A stretch of DNA of 64,000 bases from Balamuthia mandrillaris. Taxonomy: Eukaryota; Discosea; Longamoebia; Balamuthiidae. Below the pieces are notes generated by a model. It saw only the letters and a program-made list of their open reading frames with translations, was not told where the DNA came from and made no database searches. Below are positions 48,743-60,590 of the stretch, in pieces (positions within the stretch are counted from its first letter, which is position 1; every line of letters starts with the position of its first letter). The position numbers were made by a program, and so were the translations under genes. Location: positions 1-64,000 of the forward strand of contig JAVKOQ010000033.1 of NCBI GenBank assembly GCA_031835245.1, given 5' to 3'.

Positions 48743-51200
48743 CTAGTTTTCCTCATCGCTGCTATCCAGAGGAATATCGGTGGAGGTCACAGAAGGGTTG
48801 CTGGCAACACCCACAGGAGAAGTTCTGGTCTTGCGTTGGTCGAAGAAGCTCTTTCTCTCCATCAGGTTCAGCACTCCTCTATACCAAAACTGAAAGTCTC
48901 CCCATCTTGTACCTAACAGCAACGTTGATATCGCTCCTATGGTTGTTTTTTTTCCAGTAATAAAAGTAAGAAAGAGCGAAGCAGAAGAACACTAAGAAGA
49001 AGAAGAAGAACAACAACAACAACAAGAAGAAGAAGAAGAACAAGAAGAAAGAATACAAGATGAAAGAATGGAACAACAAAGAAGAAATCAAATACCTCCA
49101 CTGGCAGCAGCCCAAAGTACCATGAGCAGCATGCCAAAGGACAATGGATTTTCTATCTCGCAGGGCGTGTCGTCATCAGGAGCTCTGCTAAGGATACATC
49201 CATAAAAGTCATAAGTGGCATCAGCCACAGCATCCGACTCGTACCACCGATGATAGAAGAAGCCCACACAAAAGGTGAAGACGACGGTTAAGCCTACGCC
49301 CATCGCCACTGTCCTCCATTGTCTTCTCAATCCTTCAAATTTTGTCCACTTGTTGTTTATTTTGTGTTTCATGTTTAGTTAGTGTTTGCTTTTAGCCCAG
49401 AGAAACAATATAGAAGGGAGAGAAAAGAAAAAGAAGCAACATGTTGAACACACCTTCCAAATCCAAAACACAACAACGAAAATGAAGCTGACTACCAGCA
49501 CTGCGATGAGGGTGATAGGCAAATAGAAAAGGGTCCATGCCCAATATAGAGTCGTTTCTGGGTCAGACACATCATCTGACTTTGGTTGCATAACAAAAGA
49601 AATGAGGACAACAGAAGCAACAAATGAAGGAACCTAAATGGATGAGAACACGGGAAAAGGAGCAAGGAAAGGACGTACAGTGGGCACACACCAAGGCAAA
49701 CCATCATAACCTAGTTTGTCCACCGAAATGAGAATGATCGGAGATAGAAGAGGAAGCAGCCATCCGCACACATGATAGATGATGGTTACTCTCCGGTCCA
49801 TTTCCGCTTTCTGAAGAATGATACAGAGCATCATGTTCAGCGTTGTGATGAAGAACCAAGCGCACACTGTCAACGCAAAATACGTGAAGAAGAATGCTAT
49901 GATCCAGGAAATAAGTTAAAATAAAGCGAGAAAAGAGAAGAAGAAGAAGAGGAAAAGGAAGAAGCAGAAGAAGAAGCAGGCGAATGATGAATGAAGAACG
50001 AGGGATGAAGTAGAAACAAAGGGAAAGCAAAACTAAGACCAACCCCAAGCCTTGCATTTGGTTTCGTTAGGAGTACTTCTATCATCGCAGCGAAGATTAT
50101 CCCATCCCACAAATATAGCCCAAAGTCCATTAAGGCTGAAAAGGAAGCCCGAGAAAACGACCCAAAATGCCTGTTTCAAAAGGACAAAAGCGTTAAAGGA
50201 CAGGAACAACAAGAAGAAAAACTTAGTACGCATTACGTTTTGGTATAGAGGACTTTTCTTCTTGACGATGCCTCTTCCAATTTGCGTGAGGAGGAAGAAC
50301 GTGGTAGCAACGAAGGAACACAACCAAAACGTTGTGGAGATTCCGTCTGCCGCGTCATACTGCTCGTCTGTCCACACCGGGTAGGGACATGGGAACACGC
50401 ACATCCCATCTTTTTCTGCTAATTCTGGTGGACATGGTGTTACCGGATACAAGTCCTTCTCTTGTTCTAAAGTTGGCAAACAAAGAAAATGAGGTACAGC
50501 GAATGTAGGAGAAAAAAGAACTATGGAAGAACCTGAAGTGAAGGCCATCGTGAAACAAGAAACCTCGGTTCCATTCGTGGAGGTGGTAACGTTCTCCGGA
50601 AAAGCATCACACGTGAACGGCAAAACGATATCCGAGGAAGAAGACAACAGCTCGCCGCAAGCAGCAAAAAAGTTGAGACAAAGCGAACGACACGGTCTTG
50701 AAGGTAAAACTAGCTGTTGGTCGTCATTTGTTGTAGTTGAAACACATTTCGTAAAGAAGAAAGCGCAGATGAAGGTGGCGCCTGCGTTTTGACAGTTGGT
50801 ATCGGCGATGGCGAGAAGACGAAGCCATTCACTTTTTTGTTTAAAGACACCGAGTTAACGAGAGAGAGAGAGAGAGAAGAGAAGATAAGAAGAAGAACGA
50901 AGACGAAGAAAAGAGAGAAAAACAAGAGAGTGAAGGAAAAACCTTGCAGAGTCGGAGAGAGCGGAAGAAATAGAGTCGTTGGAAGAGAGGAGTAAGTTAC
51001 ACGGGCTCGTTATATTGCCTTCAAGCTCGGAGACGCGAGAACAGTCCTGCGAAAGTCCATCTGACCCATAAAAAAAATAAGAAAAACAAAGTAAGGAAAA
51101 AGAAGGAAGAAAAAAACGTACACGAAGCAAAATACAGTAACACAAAAAGGGTGGACAGAGAACAATGGAGCCGGCACTTTGTCAACCGCAACGACACCAT
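48743..51200 (-). CDS. Frizzled/Smoothened-like seven-helix receptor (copy A)
   Basis: ATG 51200, stop TAG 48745-48743, about nine exons. A signal peptide (LSTLFVLLYFASC) comes first. An extracellular cysteine-rich Frizzled-type domain follows (DTNCQNAGATFICAFFFTKC, RPCRSLCLNFFAACG, FTCDAFPENVTT). A linker CPPELAEKDGMCVFPCPYPV precedes seven helices on separate exons: GISTTFWLCSFVATTFFLL, AFWVVFSGFLFSLNGLWAI, TVCAWFFITTLNMMLCIIL, IIYHVCGWLLPLLSPIILI, LFYLPITLIAVLVVSFIFV, TVAMGVGLTVVFTFCVGFF, FGMLLMVLWAAA. The cytosolic tail FQFWYRGVLNLMERKSFFDQ is followed by a Ser/Asp-rich end. Cysteine pattern and helix order match the fsl receptors of Dictyostelium. No KTxxxW Dishevelled motif is seen after helix 7, as in Smoothened-like members. 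The ligand is unknown. Confidence 0.85.
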
Positions 51201-51356
51201 TCTTTGACCTTGCCGTTTCTTCTTCAAGGTTCGTTGGGCCACTTAGTCGTTTGATCGTAATTATTCCGCTTCCTTGGGCTGTAATGATGCTATAATGAAT
51301 TAAAGCTAATTTATAAATATCGTCTTTTGCCTCGAAGATAACTGTAGGAAGGTCAG

Positions 51357-53726
51357 CTATTCTTCCTGCGATGACATTTCCGTTGCCTCTTCGTCCTGAG
51401 AGGTGGCCTCGGCAGCTCCGCTTAGTCCTCGCGTGGGACGGGAGGAAGAATAGGTCGACTTGGATGTGAGGCGAACGGTTCGTTGGTCAAAGAAGTTTCT
51501 TCGATGATAGAGATTTGACATTCCTCTCCACCAAAACCGAAAGTCTCCCAATCTCGTGCCTAACCATAATACGGCTACTGCTCCTGTTTCATTTGTCGGA
51601 CAAAGTTAAAAAGAAACGACAAGAACGAAAGACAGAGGACAAGAGATAACTAGGTGGCCGTTCGAAACGACAAGAAAGAAAAACATGACAATAAAATAAA
51701 GAAAAGATTTAAAACAAATATAGTACCAGCGGAAGAGGCAGATATCATGGTCAAAACCACAACTCCAAAGTTAAAAGGGTTTTGCATTTCACACAACGTA
51801 TCAGGAGCACCATCTCTGCTCAACACGCAGGTAAGATAGTCCAAAGCAGCGTCACCCAACGCTTCAGTTTCGTTCCATCGATGATAGAAGAAGCTCAAGC
51901 TGAAAGTGTAGGTGATGCAAAGGCCAATGCCCATCATTATCATTCGCCATTGTGCTCTCAGTCCTTCCCATTTACTCCACTGTTTTCAGTTTGTTACGAC
52001 GTTTTGGTTTTAATTATGAGAGGAGGAGCGCAAACCTTCCAAACCCAAAAGATGACAACAAAGTTGCAAACGATGGTGGCAAACGCCATTAATGTGATTG
52101 GTAAGAAAAACAGAAAAAAGGACCAGTAGAGAGTCGCTTCTGGATCGTTCGGATCATCTGACTTTATAGTAGTAAGAAAGAGAAGAAGGGGAATCAACAG
52201 AAGAAAAGCAAAGGAGGAGGAGAAGGAATGACGAGTAAGATGTTAGGTGTTGAAGAGAAAGCGCGTACCGTAGGTTGACACCAAGGAGAGTTGTCGTATC
52301 CAAGCTTATCAGCGGCAGCGAGAATGATGGGAAAGATGAGAGGCACAATCCAGCCACAGACGTGATAGATGATGGATGCGCGCGGATGAACTTCTGGCTT
52401 TTGAAGCACAACGCAGAGCGTCATGTTCAAAATGGTCAGAAACAACCAGAAGCAGCAGCTCAATGCAAAGTAGGTGAAGAAAAATGCTGACGAGGTTCTT
52501 TAGCATTGAAACAGAAGACAGAATAACAAAGACAAATGAAAGGAGAACCAAAACGATGAGAGAAGAAAGAATGATACCGTAAGTAGTGCAAGCTGGCTCG
52601 TTTACGCTAGATTCAGATTCGCATCGGACATTATCCCATCCCATGGCAATCGCCCAAAATGAGTTTAAACATAAAAGAAAACCTGAAAAGACCACCCAAA
52701 ATGCCTGTTTAACGGAGAGCGAAAACGATGAATATGTAGAAGCGAGGAAAGAAAGAAGTGCTCATGCAGAGAACGTAAACTAACATTTTGACCAAGTGGA
52801 CTCTTCTTCATGGCGATGGCACGCCCAGTGGAGGTGGCCAGAAAGAAAATAGTCGCTAGTAAAGAGATCAAAAAGAAGGTTGTCGAGATAGCGTCCAACG
52901 AATCATATTCGTCATCGCTGAATGCCGGGCTTGGGCAAGGCAACACGCAGATACCATCTTTTTCCACCAACTCTGGTGGACAGGGTAGTAACGGATAGAG
53001 ACTTTTCTCTTGTTCTAAACGAACAAATGTAAGGTTAGATAGTAAGTGGATAGGAGCTGTTGCTGAAAGATCTTCTTGGGAGTGAAGATTAAGAAAGAAG
53101 ATAGAAACGAAAACAAACCGGAAGTGAAAGCATGGTCGAGACAAGGCACCTCCACTCCATCAACTGTGGTCGCATTCTCAGGAAAAAAGTCACAGGGCGG
53201 AAGTGGAATGGCGGCACCATCCGCTTGCTCCAAATAAGATCCACAAGCTTCAAAGAAGGTGAGACAGAGAGAACGGCAAGCGCTGCGCTGTCGGTAATTG
53301 GAGGAATGATGGTTTTGGGAGTAGCATTGAGGCCAAAAGTTCGCACAAAGGAAAGCGGCCGCTGCGTTTTGGCAGTTGGTGTCAGCCATCAACACGAGCG
53401 TCAACATTTTCCTGAAAGGTGTTTCACGAAGAACACGCGCTGTTAATAAAGAAAACACGGGTTGATGTGAAAGCAAAAGAAGACAACAAAGAAGGCGAAG
53501 GCAGATGCAAAGCAAGAAACCTAGTTGTGTTCTTGTCACCCATTACAAGAAATGCGTCATCCGGGACAAGCAGATTGCATGGATGCTGTATCGCTTCTTC
53601 ACCAACTTCAGCCTTGCTCCGGCATGTCTGTTGTGCCCGGATGCCTGCAACAGAAAAAAACATAACACAGAAAAAGAGTAAAGAAGTAACGGTACCGCGT
53701 GCCGCCTTCATTCTCCCTTTGCTCAT
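51357..53726 (-). CDS. Frizzled/Smoothened-like seven-helix receptor (copy B)
   Basis: ATG 53726 (or 53711), stop TAG 51359-51357. Exon order and phase mirror copy A, 150 bases downstream, so the two are a tandem duplication. Signal peptide LLFFCVMFFSVAGIRA. Frizzled-type cysteine-rich domain DTNCQNAAAAFLCANFWPQC, RSACRSLCLTFFEACG, PPCDFFPENATT. Linker CPPELVEKDGICVLPCPSPA. The seven helices include AISTTFFLISLLATIFFLA, AFWVVFSGFLLCLNSFWAI, IIYHVCGWIVPLIFPIILA, FFLFFLPITLMAFATIVCN and FGVVVLTMISASS. The tail has FRFWWRGMSNLYHRRNFFDQ and an acidic Ser-rich end. The conserved block ending FFDQR in both copies suggests a shared intracellular partner site. A short intron may interrupt the signal-peptide exon. 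Confidence 0.87.
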
Positions 53727-53896
53727 TTTTCTTTTGTCTTTGTAATACCTTCTTATATTGAATTAATTATTAAACTGGAATAAATATCTGTGTCTGAATA
53801 TGGAAAAAATCCGAACGAAAGACCTAAGGAAGAAAGAATTAACAAAAGATGAAAAGAACCGTTGGCAAATACGTCCATGTTTCGATGTTTACCTTT

Positions 53897-55609
53897 TCAT
53901 GGTGGCGAAGAAGCAACCACTCGTTCTTGTTGTGTTGGTCGTTTCGGTAACTCTTCTTGTTCCTTTTCTTTTCGCTTCATCACTCTTTCTTCGTCCTCCT
54001 TCTCTTTTTCGTCTTCCTTTTCTTCTTCTTCTTCTTCTTCTCCCGTTTCCAACGCAGCTAAACGGGCTTGTATCCAGTCTTGCATCTGTTGTTTGGCTTG
54101 TCTTCTGATCTCGTCGTGCAAACGTAGAAGCAAGGTCAATTGCTTCTTCTTCAAAACGGAGTAGGCATTGTCCCAAACCAGAAAGTAGAAGCCCGATTTT
54201 TCTGTGGTTATCTTTCCAGTCACTTTCGTTTTATGAGACTCAACTCGTTTCATCTCTTGTATAACTGTTCTGTTGTTTTTCTTTATGAAAAGGAGGATTA
54301 GAAGGAGAGTACGAAATTAAAGAGAATAGAGAGCCAAGAATGAGAATAACGAAAGTGAAAGACACAGTAGAAAAGGAAAGGCGAAATGAGAAGACAGAAG
54401 AAAAGGAAAGAACAGTACTGAATCTGATTTTGCTTTAGGTTTTGCTTCGTTGTATTCTTGGAAGAACACTCCAAATGCTATGTCACGACCCTTTGTGGTA
54501 AACTCCCATTCTATATCTACTCCACTTTCATCCACTTTCACTACCACTTCATAGAAACCTAACAAGAAAAAGAAATTGTTACAACATTATAGGGTTAGTT
54601 TGTAAAGACAACAGAAAGAAGAATGCAGAAGAATGAAGATAACAGAAAGAAGCATGAAGAAAGAAGAAAGCATAAAATCATACTCTTTCGAGGAACAGTT
54701 ACTCGCAAAGGATTAAACGTGGTTCCATCCTTTCGCTGGTCGGTATATCGCCCTCCACCGTGAATACATCCCGAAGCACTAGTAACCGTTCCCGGTCCTT
54801 CTCCTTCCTCTTCATCTTCGTATCCATTTTCAAAGACTTGTCCATCCACTACAACCACTTCTCCTTTTGAGCTCTTTCTATTCTTAGTCGTTTTTTTCTT
54901 ATCCTCTCTTTCTTTTGCTGAGGAAGGAGATAGAGAAAGCGGGGGAGTAACACGAGCAGTGTGACAGTGAGTGGAAGCTATCAACAGTTGATATTCTTGT
55001 TCACTCCAACCGTAAGGCAAACGGTCCTCATTGCTGCAAGAGGTGCAAGTACCTCCGTATTCTTTTGGTAAACGCTCCTTTGGGATGTCTTTTAACAGAG
55101 CCTCTTGATAGTTACCTCCGTAGATGCGAACCTTGGAAAGAGTTTTTGGGTCCTTTTGTGGTTATTTGGTTTTAAGACAATAAGAAGATAAATAATGATG
55201 TAAATAATGTTGAATGAAGATAGAAGAGCGCATCGTACCAACCAGGGCGAGATAGCCCTATAAAGAATGTTGATAAACTTGGGAGCGTTGATGACATAGT
55301 AATGTTTCAGCGATTCAGGATAGTTTGCCTAATGAAACAACAAACTCACTTTAGCGGACGTAGTCGATGATAAATGAGTCAGAGAAAAATAAAACCTCAT
55401 CTATCTGGATAATCCGTTTCAGCAAGTCCATTGCAGGAGTATAAATATCTGTACAATCACAAAAATTATAAGGAGGAAAAAGGCAGTAATAAATACAAAA
55501 GATAGCTGCGACGCACGTTTCCAACTTAGTCCAGCCAAGTCCTCTACAATTATATTCTCCCAAATATTCTTTTGACGTTGTCTACTGCAATCTGCTCGTC
55601 TGTCATGAT

Positions 55610-55647
<38 letters not shown>

Positions 55648-56499
55648 AGTGAAGGAAGAGAGTATGACAGAAGAGAGATGAGGGAAGAGTGACAGTAAAA
55701 TGAGAGAACAGAACGAGAAAGATTACATAGATCGCATCTCTTCTTGTGTATAAACGTGGAAGTTGACGAGGTCATCTTCTGGAATGGCAGTGACTAGCCC
55801 GCGAATGTCTACACAGCCCACTCGCTCTATCAACACTGGTGCTCCTTTATCATCCGTGTAATGTACTCTTCCTGAAAAAGAAGATGGAGAGGCAAGAAGT
55901 AAGTTTGAGAGAGAGAGAGAGAGAGAGAGTTTTGAACGAAAAGAAGAGAGGCCAGAATATGCAAGAGGCAGAGAGCGAATTACCAGGCCAGTACTGCCGC
56001 AAGGCAACAAAGTTTTCGTTGAGTATTGGACATGTGTCCAACAGGGTGTCGGCGCCAACCTCACTGCGCCATTTCTTCCAGCAAATGAGGAGAGAATAAA
56101 CAAAAAGTTTTAAAAAAGAAAAGGAAGAGAGAGAGAGAGAGAACGACTAACGAAAAATAAAAATAAAAATAAACGAATAAATAAAAAAAAGAAAAGGAGC
56201 TCAAAAATGAAACGAAAAGAGAGAGGCGTTCTGAACGTACAAGGCTAGCCGTGAACATGGCATACGCCCTGTCCAAGTCCTGGTCACGAGCCCTGAGAAA
56301 CCGCTTGATGGTGTAGTCGTTGTGGACCGTCCAGTCCACCTCAACCCCATCCTCTTGCAATCGGGTCTTTATCTTTTCAACGTTCTTCAAATCACAAAAA
56401 AAATTTTTTAAGTCCAAATCAAATTTCTACATTGAGCTTTTTTTTTTTCGTTTGACGTACCTCATTTTCTCTCTTTCTCCTTTCCTTTGGATCTTCCAT
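53897..56499 (-). CDS. SEC14 (CRAL-TRIO) and GOLD domain lipid-transfer protein
   Basis: ATG 56499-56497, stop TGA 53897, about nine exons. The short first exon MEDPKERRKRENE is followed by the CRAL-TRIO N-terminal helices (YTIKRFLRARDQDLDRAYAM). The lipid-binding pocket comes next: YWPGRVHYTDDKGAPVLIER, then VEDLAGLSWKRASQLSDIY and YYVINAPKFINILYRAISPWL. The end of the fold is LPKEYGGTC. An acidic linker leads to the C-terminal GOLD beta-sandwich (RVTVPRKSFYEVVVKVDESG, DIEWEFTTKGRDIAFGVFF, EKSGFYFLVWDNAYSVLKKK). The protein ends in a Glu/Lys coiled coil. The layout matches SEC14L and plant patellins, which exchange phosphoinositides or other lipids and act in membrane traffic. It is divergent from the gene at 56733. 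Confidence 0.88.
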
Positions 56500-56671
56500 C
56501 CTCCCGCACGCTTTGCTGCTGCTTTCGGAGGTTCGTTCGTTTGGTTTCTTTCTTACTTTTCTTTCTTTCTTTTTAATTGCCCTTCATTACATTCTGCAGT
56601 ATTTGAACAGCAAAGGAGCTCCATTGCTGCTCGAACTGCGACTTATTCGAGACGACATGGTATCCTCCCTC

Positions 56672-56710
56672 TGTCGACATTTTCGTCCTCCGTTCAGGTT
56701 CGTGTCGACG
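56672..56710. promoter_or_regulatory. TGTCGACA plus TGTCGACG pair before the gene at 56733
   Basis: TGTCGACA at 56672-56679 and TGTCGACG at 56703-56710 lie 54 and 23 bases before the ATG at 56733, inside the 233-base divergent promoter shared with the SEC14-GOLD gene. Confidence 0.5.
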
Positions 56711-56732
56711 TGGGAGATACACTGAGGAAAAA

Positions 56733-58128
56733 ATGAGTGGCGGCGACGAGAGAGATGAAAGCTCGTGGCCTTGGGTGGTGCATGGCAGTCCTGACTCGCT
56801 GGACGTGGACCTGGCGTTCTTCTGCCAGGGGAGGGAAACGGAGCCGTTGCCCTCCTTCCGTCGGTGCCAGCTCTTCTGTGCGGCCGGCGCCCCCAACGAG
56901 AACCGAAACCTGTTTCGCGTGGAGGAAGGCGTGGTGGTGGCCTGCTTCAAAGGGCTTCCCGATGAGGGCAACAACAGCATCCTCTCCACGTTTGGGTATC
57001 ACCAGCAACGACATCCGCTACCCATCACTCGAAAGGTCCGCTTGCTTGCTTCGTTGCACAAAACGTTTGGTTGTTCTCTGACCTTCTTTTGGCCAAAAAG
57101 GTGAAGCGACTCGTTCCGTTGAAGGTAGTGAGGGCGGTTCGAGCTTTGTTGAGTCGGGTGACACGAACCCAGTACCGCGCGAAGGTCAAGCAAGCGTTGC
57201 GTCAGCACGACCTCTGCGCCAGGCTGGCGTGTCTTCGTCAGGTCAGCTTCGCTCAAGTGGAGTTTCTTGACACTATCGAAGAGGCCAAAGCGATCGCTCT
57301 TCAACTTGGTTCTCTCTTCCTCCCTCCTTTCTCCTCCCTCGCTCTCTCCCTCTCGCTTCTCGTCGTTCTTCCAATGGCTAATCTTGAACCCAAGGCCAAA
57401 CCATCGCTCTGATGGCTGGGAGGGAGTTATACACGAAAGGAGAGGTGGGACAGATGTTTCCAGCCTTGCAGCCGTTCTTACAAAGACAACGAGACCGGGT
57501 GCCCATGCTGTTGTTCATCTTGGATCGCTTCAAGGAACTGTTGTTGGAGTGTTTGCACGGGATACAAGTAATGGATAAGAAGGAAAGTTTGAACTTGTTG
57601 CGGTGGCCGGCTGCACGCCTGAACCTCGATTTGCCGTGCAGTTTCGAACAGACGAGTAAACAAGGTGACGAGAGCAAGAAAGAGAAAGAGAAAGAGAAAG
57701 ATGAAGATGACGAGCAAGAGAAAGAGAATATAGAAACAGAACTTTTCTCGTTTGAGAGGGAGAGCTATGATGGGTTCATCGTGGACATGCGGACAGAACG
57801 GTGTTTATTTTATCCCCCCACAACAAAGAACCGTCAAGAAGACAACGTGTTGGCTCTTTACTTGACGACCAAAGGGAGCGACGAAGAACTTCACTTTGCA
57901 AGCCTGAACCAGCTGGACAAGGACAAGCTGCACTCACCAAGCTTCTCTCATAAGGTGGATCATCGACGGTTCTTCTCTTTGTGGCAGTACATGCCTCATT
58001 CATCATCTCCCTCCTCCCCTCTTACTTCTGCAGAAAGCGAACGGCCCGTGCTTCGTTTATTGTCTCTTCGAAGCAAACTCACGAATGAAGACATTCCTCT
58101 TTGCGAGCTGGGACATGAAGCAATATAG
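56733..58128 (+). CDS. Putative nucleotidyltransferase-fold protein, unknown function
   Basis: Three exons: 56733 to about 57032, about 57102-57307 and about 57391-58128. The first exon carries VHGSPDSLDVDLAFFC, which resembles the G-S-x(n)-D-x-D catalytic motif of pol-beta-type nucleotidyltransferases, with a possible third acid in EEGVVVACFKG. The middle exon is basic and helical (LVPLKVVRAVRALLSRVTRT, KVKQALRQHDLCARLACLRQ). The last exon has a helical bundle (IALMAGRELYTKGEVGQMFP, LLFILDRFKELLLECLHG). A Lys/Glu stretch follows, then a beta-rich end (ESYDGFIVDMRTERCLFYPP). The enzymatic call is an inference from one motif. The gene itself is well supported by splicing and codon use. Confidence 0.6.
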
Positions 58129-58261
58129 CTACATTGTGGCCAACCATTACACAATGATATTGGTCGCAATTTTTTTAATGTCTGCACAAATAACTTCAGG
58201 CTTTTATTGCAACCATATGACCGGAAAAGAAAAGAAACGAAAGAGCACACCAACATAAACC

Positions 58262-60297
58262 ATGCAATGGCTGAAGGATAAGCTCAAAAACAACAACAAC
58301 AAACGCTTCAATGAAGTGCTGGAATATAAGATTGTAAGTGGTCCCTATAGCCCAGAGCTAAACCAAAACTGACTCAACCCCTGCGGTTGTTCCGTTGCGC
58401 TACAGGCAGTTCTCCCACTGGCAAGCAAGGTCCCAAGCGGAGTGGCCTCTTTGATTGCCCGCTACGTAATGGACATGTGGGTACGCACCAAACAGCTCTT
58501 AAGTTATCTCTTCTGTTGCTATGCCCTCTTTGCTGTATTTCGTCTTTCTCGTTCATAGTCTTCTTTCCACTAAACCCAAGCTTCTAACAGCTCAGCAATG
58601 GTGGAGAGTATGGGTTCTACGACGACAGTTGGAGAAAGAGGGTGGTCAGGGAAGATGGCCGCACATCATGTGTTGAAATCTATACTTATGACCACTTTTC
58701 CTATAATTTTACGGCCATGCTGGACTTGTTTCGCCTCAACACACACGTGTTCATGTACTGCGTGGACTTGTCCAAACCACTCCCTGCTCAACTCACCCAA
58801 GACAACGTGCAAGACATGATGGCTGACCTGAAGAAGCTGCGTTCACGAAAATATCCTTATCAGAGGAACATTCCTTGTGTGCTGGTGGGGACCAAGAGCG
58901 ATGCCCTTCCACGCCAAGTCAGCGATGAAGAGATGGAGGAGCTGTGCAGATGGTTGGAAGTGGATTGGTGGGTGGAGAGCAGCGCCAAGACCAAGGAAGG
59001 CGTGGAGGAGGCCTTCTGGGCCGCCTTGGACAAGGCAGAGGAGGGGTTGCGCCATGCCCGCTCTGGCGGTGCAGTGCTTGAGAAGGAGAAGGCGCCGCCA
59101 CCAACCCCAAAGATCAAGGAACGAGCCTCGAGCATGATGGAGGACTTGGCTTCTGCGTTGGACATCAAGGAGTTCAGTGATGTGGAGTTTGTCGTTCTGG
59201 ACCAAGAAGAGAACGGTGACGAGGAGGAGAAGCTAGAAGCCAAGGAGCAGGGGGAGGAAGGAAGAATCATCCATGCCAACCTGGTGATCTTGCTGTGCAG
59301 ATTCCCTTCCTTGATGGAACACCTCAAAGAAGGACAAAGGCAAGTCGTGGTCAAGGACATTCCATTCCACATCATGAAGAGCCTGCTGCGGTTCATTTAT
59401 GGCGGGTCGGCGCAAGTGGGGCTGGAAAGTTGGTCGAAGGAAGATGTGAAGGAGATGAAGGGAGCAGCCAGGAAGTTCGGCATCTTTCCTTTGTTCTTCC
59501 TTTGTGATGACATCTTGACCCGACTTCATCCTGAAGAGGAACAGAAAGAGAAGGAGAAAGAGAAAGACTCGCACAAGGACAAAGAGAATGAGCAAGAAGG
59601 CGAGGAAGGGCAGAGCAACGTGATTCACACGGTTCGAAAGCCAGCTGAGGAGAGTAATGAAGCAGAACCGCAACGAGACCACTTGAAACTGGTGGTGAAT
59701 GCTCCCATCTACAGCGACATTCAGTTTCACTTCGCCCACCCAGGAGACAACACAACAGACAATAAGAAAAAGAAGAAGAAGCAGAAAAAGAGAAAAGAAA
59801 GCAAAGAGAAGAAAAAACAAAGCCACAACAACAAGAAGAAGACCAAGGTCATTCACGCCCACAAGATCGTGTTGGCCAGCCGCTGCCCCTACTTCCACAG
59901 CCTCTTCCTCCAAGACTTCAAGGAGAAACACCAAGACCGCTTGCAGGTGGAGGATGTGCCATACGAGGCATTCTTGGTCCTGATGCACTACCTTTACACG
60001 GATCAGCTGGTGGGGTTGCAGGCGGAGAACGTGGTGGAGGTGTTGGTGGCAGGGGACAAGTTCGGGTTGGAGAGGGTGGTGGAGAAGTGTTGCAACTGGT
60101 TGGTGGAGCAGCTGGATGTGGAGAACGTGGTGGCGGTGCTGGAGGTGAGCGAGCAGCTGGGGTTGAAGGAGCTGCGGCAGGGGTGCTTGTTCTTCATGAA
60201 GCATCATGGGAAGTGCAGCGATGAGTCCAGGTTGAGTGCGGAGACAAAGGAGGAGTTGTTGCTGTTAAGGAAGACGCAAGACAAAACACCAAACTGA
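58262..60297 (+). CDS. Ras-like pseudo-GTPase with BTB domains (RhoBTB-like)
   Basis: Three exons (58262-58333, 58406-58480, 58591-60297) give 617 codons plus stop. Residues 20-190 have a Ras-like layout. The P-loop position reads VLPLASKVPSGVASLIARYV, without GxxxxGK[ST]. The switch I region is FYDDSWRKRVV, like DSYRKQV in Ras. The DxxG motif is replaced by YTYDHF. The guanine-recognition motif VLVGTKSD and the SSAKTKEG motif are kept. BTB-type halves follow. The first (FSDVEFVVLDQEE, IHANLVILLCRFPSLMEHL, YGGSAQVGL) is split by an acidic insert. The second (YSDIQFHFAH, Lys-rich insert, VIHAHKIVLASRCPYFHSLF, LMHYLYTDQL, then a BACK-like helical end) is more complete. RhoBTB proteins are CUL3 substrate adaptors with GTPase domains that often do not cycle. 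Here nucleotide binding is probably lost. Confidence 0.82.
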
Positions 60298-60590
60298 ACG
60301 TGACTTGCTCCTTTTGCTTCCAAACAAGCCAACCAAATGGTTGTCCAGCCACAGCGGGTCTTAGGCAAGTTTTTTAATTATTTGCATGTGTCTCCTGAAT
60401 TCTCTTTTCCGGTCACGTGTGTGTATCTGTGCATGTTATTTCGCAGCTTCTGAAAATAATTCTTTGAACTTGGGCACGGGGATGCAAAGGATGCCTTCAA
60501 ATGGCTTTGCTGATCACACACACACACCGTTAATACTTCTGGGGCACAAAACTGCACAGAAGAACTTCGAACTTGGAGGTGTGAGTCTCC

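Noticed and set aside
59233-60207. 324-codon minus-strand open frame
   Set aside because: It is antisense to the BTB exon. The Leu/His-rich composition is typical of a shadow.
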